Below, piece by piece: positions 31,561 through 42,582 of a DNA stretch of 64,000 bases (position 1 is its first letter; each line of letters starts with the position of its first letter). The translations under genes were made by a program, and so were the position numbers. Origin of the DNA: Sialis fuliginosa (taxonomy: Eukaryota > Arthropoda > Insecta > Megaloptera > Sialidae); assembly GCA_961205875.1 (NCBI GenBank), contig OY540815.1:1364001-1428000 (forward strand). Reading direction: 5' to 3'. Under the pieces are notes generated by a model, which saw nothing but the letters and a program-made list of their open reading frames with translations, made no database searches and was not told the origin of the DNA.

Positions 31561-32402
31561 TTGTTGGGAATATTATATTTTATGCAGCTAGTAAGAATTG
31601 AAGTGTATATGAGAGGTAGTTTTTTATTTAATTTTTTATGAGCGTACGTGTGTGTATGATTTTTGTATGTTCACTTTGTGAGTGCACATTCGCGCAAATA
31701 TTGTTCATATTAAACATTGCTTCTAAATATTCAGAGTGCATGAACATATCATAGATATTACTCGTATGTTATTTGCAGTTTTTACAGGATAAAAAAGTGT
31801 ATTCTTGTGGGTTGGGATTTATTAAAGAAAGTGTATTTTTGTTAACATTTATGTTTCTAACTCACTTATTTTGATTATAAAATAATAATAATTAATTATA
31901 TACTATTTATTATTATTTTTTTCTACTTGTATATGTAATGGACCTTTTTTACACTGTATTATCAGTACAACAAAATAAAACTTATATCTATCTATCTATC
32001 TATGTGTTTTGATGGTAGCGACGCGTTCAGTGGTAAAAATCGAAACTTACGCAATCGGGCAAATTGTCATCTAATTGTAAACAATTAAAGCAGTGATTAT
32101 ATATGTTAAACAATTAAAGTATTTAATTAAAAGAAGAACTAATGAAAAATACCTCGGAAATAGCTGGTGCAAGGTTTTCTTTAAAAAAAAAATGTTACAT
32201 ATATAGGTTAGGTTATTTATTTTTTTAATAAAATTAATAGCCTAATAATTAGTATCACGGTTAGTTCTTGATAACTGATATAATTATTTAAATAAACACA
32301 AGAATATTATTCATGCATAATCCATAAATAGATACTATTTTCAATTAATAATATAAGTGATTTAAAAACAATATTGATTTAAGAGTTTATGTGCTTAGGT
32401 GC
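31561..32402. other. A+T-rich stretch with ATCT microsatellite
   Basis: An ATCT repeat (31985-32001), TGTGTGTATG near 31650 and an isolated TATAGGTTAGGTTATT near 32204. On the minus strand a 20-base segment starting ATG between TTACAATTAG and GTAAGT (32065-32046) is noted only as a curiosity. Confidence 0.3.
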
Positions 32403-32575
32403 TTTAGGTGAGCGCCAAAAATTGCAACTACTTTATGAAGGCTGATTTTTTGATATTACGTCACATTTGTGGTGTAGAGATACAGCCTGCCGTCAGTCAG
32501 CTAGTTTTGTTAGCGTTTGGCGCAGGAGCGGCTTTATTTTTGTAAAAATGTTGCAACTACTTTATAAATAAATAA
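32403..32575. repeat. Family H repeat, copy 2
   Basis: AAAATTGCAACTACTTTATG, AGATACAGCCTGCCGTCAGT, GTTAGCGTTTGGCGCAGGAG and GTTGCAACTACTTTATAAAT as at 19078-19265. Confidence 0.65.
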
Positions 32576-33197
32576 AAACTAATCAAATTAAAATTTACAA
32601 AAAAAGTTGCGGTGTGAGCGCATGATTCACATGCCCCCCCCCCCAAAAAATTATATCGTTAAAGAAAATTAAATAATACATTATTATTTAAGGGGGGGGG
32701 GGTCATATTGCATAACCCCTCCTCCCAACAAAGATATTATTAATTTATATAATTTTTTATCGGCCTTTTGTCCATGTTTGCCTTTTGTCCAGATCCTGTT
32801 ATAAATACTGATTTTCAGTGACTTTTACGTTCACTAAAGAAAATTGTGGAATTCTCACTGATTCAATTCAAGAGATTAATATTATATTTTGTTTACTTAA
32901 ATTAATATATAAAATTATGACCATAAAAAACTTGACAAATAAATAGTATCCTTTCAAAAAATAATAACAGTTCATCCAATTGAATATACATACATATATA
33001 TATGTCATTAAAACTCCCAGCAGTACAGTAACAATTCCATATAAAAAAAAAGAAAAACAAAAAGTATCTATATTTAGGCATAACATTATAAGTATTAGTT
33101 ATGAATAAATTATAAAAAAATTTCCATACAAAAGTCGATTGTAAGCTTAAAGGGATATTAAAAATGCAAAAAGGGCAGAGAACTGAAAGAGACTCAC
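32576..33197. other. Homopolymer pair and unassigned sequence
   Basis: A run of 12 C (32634-32645) and a run of 11 G (32692-32702) face each other about 50 bases apart, with CACATG and CATATTG outside, like a small decayed inverted element. A 72-codon minus frame (33086-32868) is hydrophobic but has no usable splice sites. Confidence 0.3.
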
Positions 33198-33350
33198 CGT
33201 TCGTTAAATATTAATATCCAATATTCAATATTTCAGACAGTCGGTCGTTCCCATACACATACTTGATCCAAGCTTCGACGTACGTCCTGTTTCCTTTGTA
33301 ATGTAACTTCTATTCGTTGTGTATTCCAATTTGTGAACTCACATACACTG
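33198..33350 (-). promoter_or_regulatory. Candidate non-coding first exon
   Basis: On the minus strand, AAATCAGTG (33352-33344) resembles an initiator. About 150 bases later a strong donor AACG|GTGAGTC lies at 33198/33197. The segment between is CpG-richer (GACGTACGTCGAAGC). A 32-codon frame inside it (with TYVEAWIKYVYGNDRLSEIL) ends in TAA 13 bases before the donor. The complementary strand is also open after TATTTCAG at 33237. Orientation and coding status are unresolved. Confidence 0.3.
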
Positions 33351-33616
33351 ATTTATTGATAACAACAATAGTCAGTTGTTTTCAAACTTGTGTTACTGTA
33401 TTTGTACACTATTAACATTATGTGTATGTTTTGTTTCAAAAGTATACTTTAAATTTTAATTAGTTCGTTAAATGTACGTTTATATTTTATAGTTTTTTAA
33501 ATAAATGTTTACAGTTCCGAAGAATAGGAATATTTGCCTTTAAGAAGAAAAATATATAAATAAATAATTCATTTGATTAGGTAAAAATTAGTAAAAAAGA
33601 TTCAGGAGACACCCTT

Positions 33617-34160
33617 TACCTTGAAAATTGCATTTCAAGGTCATTTTTTTTGCTATTTCGGCCTGATAGCATACCTATTTTTTTTGATGCGCTGAACACG
33701 AAAAAAAAAATTACGTCTCACAAAAATCATCTTCAAGGTGAATGTAAGGCCGAAAATTGAAATTATCGTTAGTTCCTACCAGTAGGTTAGCACTTGGTTG
33801 TTTCTTTCTTGTGGAGGATTTACTATTGTTATGACTACTATTATTATTATTAATTGTTGCCCTGCAATACATCAATACATACATTACTCACACGAATATT
33901 CTACAATCGTAAAGAACCCTCCGCGTTGTATATACGTTTATTTGAAAAGTCCGCACAACAAGACGCCTGTGCGCCTCGTCGTTCTCCGCTCACCCGCCAG
34001 GTGGCGACCCGTTTTTTTCAAAACTGAGGATTACATTTGTGACCCATATGGATATTTTTTCTATACTCAACGCATCATAAAACATGGGCTTACCAATTTT
34101 GAAGCTAAAATAGCAACAACAATAAATTTGACCTTGAAATGCGATTTTTAAGGTCAAGTT
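33617..34160. repeat. Inverted repeat with TTGAAATGC words
   Basis: Arms near 33617-33735 and 34030-34160 pair: GCATTTCAAGGTCA at the left matches inverted TGACCTTGAAATGC at the right, and GATGCGCTGAA pairs with AACGCATCATA. The middle (33790-34010) has a G+C-richer patch (GCGCCTCGTCGTTCTCCGCT). A looser AGCGCATCAAATTACG lies outside at 34190. Class unknown. Confidence 0.5.
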
Positions 34161-34676
34161 TGTTTCCAAGATTTTTTTCACAATTTTTTTCAGCGCATCA
34201 AATTACGTAGGAAAACCCTCCCAAATCGCCAAACTGAATTTTTTACAGTGGACTTTCCGTTACGGACGGGACTGGTCGATATATCGACCGGCAACTTGAT
34301 CGGGCACGCCACGTGAGAAATTAATTGATTTTAAGTACAAATTTTGTGTAAAAAAAATGGTCGATTTTAACGTAAAAATCCCCGTCCTTAAAAGGTTAAA
34401 AACTTAATATAAATTCATTAGCAGACAGTTGGTATCTCCTTATGTTTATTCTCTAACTGTTTTTGCACTTTAAATCCATCAATGTCATATTCAAGAGAGG
34501 GAGTTACTATTTATATTTTATGATTTAAATTTAACAAGATATTAAAAGGCCGGTCGATATTCAGTTATGACAGTTGTAATTATTATAAGATACAAGCTAT
34601 TAATTTTTTGGAATATATATTATTTATTATCTAGTAAATTTTTTTTGAAGTTTGAATTTAAAAAAAAAGTACAATA
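34161..34676. other. Unassigned stretch with a GTCGATATATCGAC palindrome
   Basis: GGTCGATATATCGACC (34273-34288) is a perfect 16-base palindrome. CGGACGGGACT near 34263 and CCCCGTCCTTAAAAGG near 34380 loosely mirror each other, perhaps the ends of a small element. Confidence 0.35.
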
Positions 34677-34885
34677 AGGTACTGGCACCAGTCTTGAACA
34701 ATACCCCAGTGTTGAACATTTTTAAATTATAAATATTTGATAACTGCAATTGAATATTAATCAATATAAATTTAACTGTGGACTGTAAAGTGAATACATT
34801 AAAGATTATTTATTTTATAAATTTGTGACATAGATGTCCATTATTTGGTTTTACGTTATAATAAAAAAAAAACTATATTTGTGGA

Positions 34886-35699
34886 TTTCCATATAAGAAA
34901 TTACAAAGAGGCCACGGTTTGCCCAAGCTTGTGTTAATGCTAGCCTACACTGGGCCAAGATACAAATGATAACTTTGTTTAAGACTCGACCAAGGCTTGT
35001 CGTACCAAGGTTGGCCCAGAGTTGGCTCATTCTTGGGTAAAGTATAGGTGACCGAAGTTTGGTATCTAAAGGTTGGCTTAGGCCGCTATTACACTATCAA
35101 AGAAATGCGATAAAATTTCTTTTATCAATGAAATATGACAGTGTAATAAGTCAACTTTTATAATATTTATCTTCATAATATTTCTATAATCATAGTTAAT
35201 GACAGTCTCTTATATTTGATCAAAGTTTTTCGATGTCAAAAACAAAATGTCGACTACCAAGTTATCACTGACAGTTATAGTTACATAATTGTTAATATAT
35301 GAATATCAACATAATCCAGTTTTATATGATAATCTTCTTATTGATTATAAAAACCACAATACACAGTTGTAAATTCAAACCTCGATTGCGTCAATTGACG
35401 AACATCCACGCACTGATAATCAAAATGCACCATAAAAGAAAAAATTATCCCTAGATAATATTGACAAAATATTGTCAAATATTTTATGTAGTGTAATAGA
35501 ACAAAATCTCGTATTTTATGAAAGAAATATGATCGATCATATTTCTTTGATTCGAATCTTTGTCAAAGATTTTTGACATATTTATTTGATAGTGTAATAG
35601 TTGCCTTAGACTGGGACCAACATCAAAAAAGCAACACTTGGCAACCTAATATTGGGCCAAGCTTAGGTCCATCGTCAATGCTGACATTTCCTACGTGGG
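34886..35699. mobile_element. Unclassified insertion within family A copy 7
   Basis: It contains several TGGGCCAAG/CCAAGCTT words (34930, 34971, 35653) and carries a second element at 35081-35605. Ends and target duplication are not clear. It probably derives from one element of about 290 bp without its own insert. Confidence 0.5.
35081..35605. mobile_element. Harbinger-like MITE with TTA duplication
   Basis: Ends GGCCGCTATTACACTATCAA and the inverse of GATAGTGTAATAGTTGCC are terminal repeats; TTA flanks both sides (35078-35080, 35606-35608). A 3-bp TTA target and a GGC start fit PIF/Harbinger. The interior has further mirrored ATATTTCTTTGAT words. Length 525 bp. Confidence 0.8.
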
Positions 35700-35975
35700 C
35701 TTTGGTTATTAAATTGATTTTATAAAGAGGTGCTTGTTTTATTAGTAACACGAGTTCATATGAGAATTATTAAAAACGTAGCCTATCAGTCTCAAAAACA
35801 GTTGCTCTTAAAGCGGTCAAGACTGGTGCCAGTGCCTTATAATAATACTGGAAAATATGTGCTATATTCTAAAAATGCTGAAATAATTTAATAAAATAAA
35901 TATTTCAAGGTTTCATTGTTGTTTCTTGTTATTTATATAAAAATAAAGTACACATATATATTATTGATTTGTGAA

Positions 35976-36146
35976 ATGCTACGTGTGCAAGAGTACACGC
36001 ACAAGTTAGCAGAACGACGTAATGTACGTATGTATTGTATACACATAGGTATGGAAAGCCTTTATGAGATTTTGAGACGGATTTTTCGTAGCGCAAACAT
36101 TTTTTGCATCGAATTGCCGGCGGGACTGCACGGAATCATTGGTTGA
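35976..36146 (+). CDS. Short unassigned open frame
   Basis: Fifty-six codons from ATG at 35976 to TGA, with codon composition noticeably richer in G+C than its surroundings and a mixed, charged peptide (KLAERRNVRMY, LYEILRRIFRS). Inside, GTAC|GTATGT near 36023 could be a donor. No family recognised and no neighbouring exons established. Confidence 0.25.
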   Translation: MLRVQEYTHKLAERRNVRMYCIHIGMESLYEILRRIFRSANIFCIELPAGLHGIIG

Positions 36147-36689
36147 CGCTTTTTACCTCACTATAGATATTTGTAGAAAATTTATTTGTGTTTTCGCATA
36201 ACATTCACCTCGGGGCTCAGACGTGTCGTTCGAGAAAAACAAATTTTCGAAAATATATAAAGTATTTACCTGTTTTTGTTTTGTATTTTCCACAAAACTT
36301 CGTTTAAAATATTTTTGTTTTATATTTTTAAGATATTTAACATCCGTTTATTTTCGGATCGAGCTTTTAATTTACAAAAAAAAGAACACTTAAATAACAG
36401 AGCAATAATTTGTTACATATACCTACGGAGTAAATAAAAAAAATCTATATAGCTACATAGTACTCTGCAACTTTAAATAACCAAATATTTGATATAACAT
36501 ATAATCATCTATAAAAAAAATTACGTTTCAAAATTTCAAATCAATTACTGGTTAATAAATATCAATATCATAATTCAATTATTTTCTCAATCAAGTTTGA
36601 AAAAAATTAAAAATATTAATATACCTACAAAAAACGACTTACTTACTTTTTTCATTTATCTATTAAATACAAGAATAAAAGTTTTGTAT
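36147..36689. other. A+T-rich stretch, nothing identified
   Basis: No repeat boundary or coding signal supported. Confidence 0.35.
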
Positions 36690-37165
36690 TTAAATGCACT
36701 ATTTTTAAAATCATTTTACTAAAAATTTTATACACGAACATAATTTTTAATACTTTGCACCGAATGATCTCACTGATGTTTTGATATTTTTAATGTGATT
36801 TTTTGATGATTATTTATTACATATGGATCTTGACTTCTGGGTGTAAGCCAATATCCATATCAAGATCACTGCGGAAGCCTCAAGAATTATTTATTACATG
36901 TTTTTATATATTTATTGTGATTTTGGTGATTTTCTATATTTTAACCTAACCAAAACTAACAAACCTCCCTTCGCCCCAATATATTGCCCCTACCAAGGAC
37001 AATTAACGTGTATATTATTAAAGGATCAACTTTATTCTGAATAACTATGTATATACGTGATTTTTGACAATTATGACGTCTATCGGCATATTTTTCAATA
37101 CGAGCTAAAATTTAGTGCAAAGCATTAAAATTTATGTTCGAGTGTACAAAGTGCATTTTTAGCAA
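36690..37165. repeat. Small inverted-repeat element
   Basis: Left arm words AATGCACT, ACACGAACATAATTTTTAAT and ACTTTGCACCGAA (36690-36765) pair with AGTGCAAAGCATTAAAATTT, ATGTTCGAGTGT and AGTGCATTTTTAG (37110-37162). The left-arm type also occurs at 14600-14720. Confidence 0.5.
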
Positions 37166-37669
37166 CTATATATAATTTATTAATATATATTAATAATATA
37201 TCAATTATTGATATAATAATAATAATATATTTATTTGTAATTATATACATATAACCCGAATTGAAATACAGAATTTTAGTCACCGATTATATATTATATA
37301 TTATTCACAAATTTAAATAAAACTTCTAAGCATTTACTATTCTACAAATTTTAATTAACAAATTAAATTATTAATTCAAAACTAATGATATGAAATTATA
37401 GAATATATTAAAACATAAATGGAAAATTAACAATATAAATAAAATGACCCAATAGTAAAGTTTAAATATTTCATATAAATCGTTTTATATTCCATTCATA
37501 ATATTCATAAATCTCAACATATACATATACACATAAATATATGTATCTTATCGATACAATACCTTATTTAATTTTTTGCGCACTGCCATCAATTCACAAA
37601 CCTCTGACTTTTGTTTGACAGTGTAAGAAAGAAATATATAAAATATTTTGGTCGCGCGAAAATTGTGAG
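37166..37669. other. A+T-rich stretch, nothing identified
   Basis: Dominated by TAATA/ATATA words. No gene supported. Confidence 0.35.
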
Positions 37670-37760
37670 GTTATGTGATTGACGTCCTGAGATACATATT
37701 GAATATTTATAAAAGACTGCGGAGAGGTTGAATCGAGTGTCGAACCCGAGTCACTTGGTT
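37670..37760 (+). promoter_or_regulatory. Candidate TATA promoter
   Basis: TATAAAAG (37708-37715) lies ~30 bases downstream of a CRE-like TGACGTCC (37680-37687). A G+C-richer leader follows (GACTGCGGAGAGG, CGAGTGTCGAACCCGAGTC). No start codon with a long frame follows before the palindromic array at 37938. Confidence 0.3.
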
Positions 37761-37937
37761 TCAATACGATTGCGTCCGTGTTTTCTATAAGCCTATGTAT
37801 TTTTAAGCTCTACGTTGTCGTATGGTTTTATCTGATGCTATAAAGGAAATTGGTAGCTCTTGATGCAGTCGTCATCCTAAGTGACTTCATATACAGGATG
37901 ATTTATTGTTATATTTCAAGTGATTGTTATAAAAATA

Positions 37938-38796
37938 CACAGGTCCACAAAAATAAAGTGGTGTGTGCTGGGGTACAGATCCAACTTTTCTTTTGTATTT
38001 TTTCCAGCTGAACACGAATCCGTCGTCATAATTGGGGGTTGATGAACAAAATCACGATAAAACCCCAAAAAACCGATAAAAACCATCATAGGTCTAAAAA
38101 AAAAGTTGTCTGTGTTGGGGTACAGATCCAACTTTTCTTTTGTATTTTTTCCAGCTGAACACGAATCCGTCGACATAATTGGGGATTTATGAACAAAATC
38201 ACGATAAAACCCCAAAAAACCGATAAAAACCATCATAGGTCTAAAAAAAAGTTGTCTGTGCTGGGGTACAGATCCAACTTTTCTTTTGTATTTTTTCCTG
38301 CTGAACACGAATCCGTCGTCATAATTGGGGGTTGATGAACAAAATCACGAGAAAACCAAAATAAAACGATAAAAACCGGTTTCTCGTGATTTTGTTCATA
38401 AATCCCTAATTATGTCGACGGATTCGTGTTCAGCTGGAAAAAATACAAAAGAAAAGTTGGATCTGTACCCCAGCACAGACAACTTTTTTTTTAGACCTAT
38501 GACGGTTTTTATCGGTTTTTTGGCTTTTATCGTGATTTTGTTCATCAACCCCCAATTATGACGACGGATTCGTGTTCAGCTGGAAAAAATACAAAAGAAA
38601 AGTTGGATCTGTACCCCAGCACAGACAACTTTTTTTTAGACCTATGATGGTTTTTATCGTTTTTTTTTGGGTTTTATCGTGATTTTGTTCATCAACCCCC
38701 AATTATGACGACGGATTCGTGTTCAGAGGGGAAAAATACAAAAGAAAAGTTGGGTCTGTACCCCAGCACAGACCACGTTTTTTTTGTGGACCTGTG
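37938..38796. mobile_element. Foldback-like palindrome of 3+3 tandem units
   Basis: The left arm has three tandem units of 147 and 146 bp, counted from GGGGTACAGATCC at 37970, 38117 and 38263. Near 38365 (loop of ~20 bases between CACGAGAAAACC and GGTTTCTCGTG) the sequence inverts, and three units run the other way (GATCTGTACCCCAGC at about 38460 and 38605, GGTCTGTACCCCAGC at about 38752). Outer ends CACAGGTCCAC and GTGGACCTGTG are exact inverses; ATA flanks both sides. Long inverted arms made of tandem repeats define Foldback-type transposons. A 130-codon minus frame follows the unit period and is an artefact. Confidence 0.8.
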
Positions 38797-38967
38797 ATAT
38801 TAATAAGTATATCAATAGTTTTATTGATTCACCTACAATTTATGAATTATATTACTAAAATAATATTGACTATACATATTATCTAAAGCTACGAAATGCT
38901 TCAGGCATTTTCTTTCTCATTTTAAAATTTTAACTCGCATTTTTTATTGATCCGCTTTTATTTTAAC

Positions 38968-39165
38968 TCACTTCAAAAAAGGAGGAAATTCTCAATTTGA
39001 CAATATATATATTTTATGTATGTTCGGGCATAACTGCGACCGATTTGGACGATTTTTTGTTTGTTTGAAAGAGTATACTCTCGAGATGGTTCCATGTAAA
39101 TTTTGTCAGAATCTAACCACGGACTTCGAAGATACGCTACTCAAAAGGGAAACATTTTATTATTA
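38968..39165 (+). repeat. Family R repeat, copy 1
   Basis: CACTTCAAAAAAGGAGGAAA, TTCTCAATTTGACAATATAT, TTATGTATGTTCGGGCATAA match the inverse of 54395-54622. This text is a widespread insect repeat. The 89-codon frame from 39020 is repeat-derived. Confidence 0.6.
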
Positions 39166-39346
39166 TATTTTTTCAGTATTTTTAGGGTTTTTCTATTTTT
39201 TCTTAAAAAGTTTTTTTATTATGTATAAAATTGTACATTTAAAATTGAATATTTTAGATAAGGTATCCAAAATTTGTCTTTATCTCTGACCCCACAAATG
39301 TATAATCCGCCGCTGTTAAAAACACATTTTTCTTTATTTAATATAG

Positions 39347-39426
39347 CTAAAAGAAAAGCGAATTCGTTGCCGCAACGTTCAGCAGCCGCTATGAATATTC
39401 GCTACGGTCTTAATACAAAATTGTAA
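39347..39426 (+). CDS. Candidate short terminal exon
   Basis: After a pyrimidine-rich acceptor TTTTTCTTTATTTAATATAG (to 39346) the only open frame reads KRKANSLPQRSAAAMNIRYG and a few more residues to TAA at 39424-39426. The stretch is CpG-richer than its flanks (GTTGCCGCAACGTTC). No upstream exon was identified, so this is a weak candidate. Confidence 0.25.
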
Positions 39427-40839
39427 CATAAAACTTACTAAACACCTCTATATAAAGGTATACATTAGGCTATTCATACAGGACTTAACAGGACCTATCA
39501 AATATGAAAAGGGTATTAGTGACATTGAAAGAGCGATGATTTATAGAAACTAAAAATTTATTTTCTCATACCTTGTATTTATATTGCCATTATTCTTTTA
39601 AGGCCTTCTTGAGGAGGTTGTTCTATGAACCAATCCAAGATTAAATTCTAATAATTGATTTATATGATACATTAGTATCATTTAAATTTAAATTTAATTG
39701 TTTTTTTAATTCTTACCACGTCAGAATAGAAAAAAAGATACTTTTTAACCACGTTTAATTTTCGAAAAATAGGTTAAATAGCTCGGAAAACAATTGCTGT
39801 AATATCAAAAAATTGTGTGTATCACATCTCTCTGACAGTTGTCTAAATTTAAAATATATATTCGTTTAAAAATAATTTATTTTTTATTGAAGATTAAATT
39901 TTTAGATACAAATTTCTTTCATATCTAATTTATCAATTGACTGATGATAAAAGAAAAGATATTTTAACCGAAAGTTGGGGTTCAAAATGTGAATGAACCG
40001 ATTATTTAAATACTAATTAATTAGAAAACTTACAATTTCGTCTGCGTTATTAATAATCAATATGGAATTTTTCGGAGACGTTCATTAATAAAATAAAAAT
40101 GTTACCTAAAAATTAATTTAATTTTTTTTCAATTTTAAAATTTAATTATGGAATGTTCTATCTTGCATTATATCAGACGTTTCGACCAATAATTCATGGT
40201 ATTCTTCAGAAGAATAGAATATTGATTGAAAGGTCAAAACGGTATTAGATAGAACTCCTTAATTCATGTTTTAGTATTATTTATTTTAATTACATACGTA
40301 AATGTATATAACTTGTAGATAAATACATAAATACATGATCCTGTTAAATACTACAACATGTGAAAAACGATACGTAAGACATTTTGTTAATTATAAAACA
40401 ATTACAAGTTAGATCTTATATTAAATTACATGTTCGGTAACATTTAGTTTTTTTCTTTTTCTGTAATGATGTGTTTTAAAATTGAAACCAATGATTATCT
40501 CATTACGAAGAAGATGATAACATGCTTATAAAGAATTTTTTTCTTTCTCATGTTCTTTATACCGATTCGACCTAATAATTATTTTATTTTATTTTCCACT
40601 TTGGAATCCACTAATTATTTATTTTTGTTAACTAGGACACAAGTACTATGATTGGTGAAATAATGATAGAAAAAATAGGATGAATCTTACCGTATTAAAA
40701 ACAACTGTAAGTTTTTTATTACTATTTATTGGCTACTTTATCTATTTTTAAAGAAATATACGAATTTCCGGTTTCACAATTCATAGATACCTAACAGTAA
40801 AAAATAAATTGTTGGTGTAACATTTTTCTATCAGTTTAA
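39427..40839. other. Long stretch without supported genes
   Basis: A+T-rich throughout. CAGACGTTTCGACCAATAAT near 40171 is mirrored by ATATTGATTGAAAGGTC near 40212, a small dyad. No splice-bounded frame survives inspection. Confidence 0.35.
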
Positions 40840-40923
40840 CCCTTTTGGCCCCGCCGGTGGAAATTGGCACCATAACATTTATAGGGCTCTTCATTATTAA
40901 TAAAAAACTCAGCGCTGAGAGGG
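40840..40923. mobile_element. Tiny piggyBac-like MITE
   Basis: TTAA (40836-40839), then CCCTTTTGGCCCCG at the left; CAGCGCTGAGAGGG then TTAA (40924-40927) at the right. TTAA targets with CCC-starting ends are the piggyBac hallmark. An isolated similar end, CGTGTCTAAAGGG followed by TTAA, lies near 41243. Confidence 0.6.
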
Positions 40924-40927
40924 TTAA

Positions 40928-41460
40928 GGTATCTCCTAGAAATGTGTACATTTTCTGATAAAAATAAAAGTGGTCTATTTTTTTAAATTTATATTTTCTT
41001 TTCATGATATCAATTTTGCATGAAATTGCATAAAAGGAAGCTGATATTCGTGTGTAGTATATTGAGGATAAATGTTTTAGTAAAACAACAAATTTTTAAA
41101 TGAATGATTTAACTGAATATTTCACTTACATAATTTATTTTTTTTAAATAAAAGTCTATTTCCACGTGCAATGGTGTTTTTTTGGAGTCGTGGACTATAA
41201 TCGATTTTCGCGTCGAAAGGAAAAAATACAATTGACTTTCGTGTCTAAAGGGTTAAGAAGGTTGGGTACTGAAGCAAAAATAGTTAAATCAATAAAATAT
41301 TTATTCTAATGAAATTCCATACAATTTTTTTTCTTCAAAATTTTATAAAAAAATTGGATTCTTATAAACAGTCTCTTTAATGATGTATAATAGAAACAAT
41401 CATTGCATTCCGCTATTTTAAAGTCGCATGGCTTAGTTTTAACTTATAGTATTAGTGTAG
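40928..41460. other. Unassigned stretch with one piggyBac-like end
   Basis: The AAAGGGTTAA end near 41250 lacks a partner. CACGTG at 41163. Nothing else supported. Confidence 0.35.
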
Positions 41461-41935
41461 TGAAGCTGATTTTGTTCGAAATCCGAATTTGATTGAATTA
41501 TCCATTTGACTTTCCCTGAATCAATTCTGACTATTTTCGCCATGATGTCCGTGTGTCCGTCTATCGTAGAATGGTGAAATTTTATATTTAAGATTAATTT
41601 TTGTCTCGAAAGAAAACTTCATATTTTTGAAAACGATCTTTCAACCGGATACAGATATTTACTGACGTCGATTTTTGAAACAATGCAAATTAGATAAAAA
41701 TGGTAGAGTTAAAAATTCTGTCTAATCATTTTTTCGAAAAAACAAATTTTTGAAAAAAAAATTAATTATATTTCAAATGGTTAATAAATAAATCTATAGT
41801 TTATATCCCATTCATTTTTTTATTAGTTTGTCAGAAATATGTTTTAATAAAATAAGAATCCCGTACTGTTCACTATCAGAATTACGTATAAGAAAGTCCC
41901 GTGGCTCCCATAGCAGAAATTTAAAAGTCGTAAGA
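41461..41935 (+). repeat. Family D repeat, copy 2
   Basis: GAATTATCCATTTGACTTTC, CCATGATGTCCGTGTGTCCG, GAAATTTTATATTTAAGATT, GATCTTTCAACCGGATACAG and ATTACGTATAAGAAAGTCCC. Confidence 0.65.
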
Positions 41936-42391
41936 CTAAAGTAAATTAATCGAAAAAACATTGAATATGGATTATCGGTCGATCATAATAAATTATATTA
42001 AAAAAGCTTATTGTATTATAAACGAAAAACAATGAAATCATATCGGAAAGAAACGCCAAAGTTTTAAAAATCATTAAGACACCAAACCGCGTACCACATT
42101 AAAATAATATTAAATCAATAAATCGAATGGAGGAATATCACGTTATTTTTTAGATAATGATAAAATTGAGATTGATGAGTAACTATTATCTTTATGATTA
42201 TTGATTTTCAATTATCGTTAATGTTTTAATATAAACCTCCTTATTGATAAAAACGATTTTTTCATTAGTTCAAATGAATCGGTCTTTCTTATGTATTATA
42301 TTTCATATTTTGTTCGTTTAGTGTGAATTTCTATAAACACGAAATTAGATTAACTCGCACAAAATATGTATAATGAAATTATAGACTTATA
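41936..42391. other. A+T-rich stretch, nothing identified
   Basis: No supported feature. Confidence 0.35.
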
Positions 42392-42582
42392 TAGTGTACT
42401 CTCAATTATCCGAGTGCGGATTAACTGATTTACGGATAATCCGTACTTATGTTTTAGTGAGAATATGCGTCTGTTTTGACATATGAAACAAACAGTGTAT
42501 TCAGATTTTGATAAATGTACAAAAAGAAAAGTTCTTTGTGATAATCTGCATTTTAAATATACATATTATACATAAATACATA

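Larger units (their letters stand above)
34677..35837 (-). mobile_element. Family A MITE, copy 7, split by an insertion
   Basis: It starts AGGTACTGGCACCAGTCTTG and ends AAGACTGGTGCCAGTGCCT with TA flanks. Family A text stops at 34885 (ATATTTGTGGA) and resumes at 35700 (CTTTGGTTATTAAATTGATT), so about 814 bp are inserted. Confidence 0.8.

Noticed and set aside
32868..33086. 72-codon hydrophobic minus-strand frame
   Set aside because: Hydrophobicity follows from T-rich codons (TTT, TTA, ATA); the only acceptor-like site precedes a pyrimidine run instead of following it.
37725..37760. GTCGAACCCGAGTC resembling a tRNA T-arm
   Set aside because: The stems do not pair and no acceptor stem or A-box fits on either strand.
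37916..38308. 130-codon minus-strand frame with repeated peptide
   Set aside because: It follows the 147-bp units of the palindromic array and shifts frame at the 146-bp unit; a repeat artefact.
40781..41005. 74-codon minus-strand frame
   Set aside because: It runs through a piggyBac-like MITE and its flanks; no splice sites or family.
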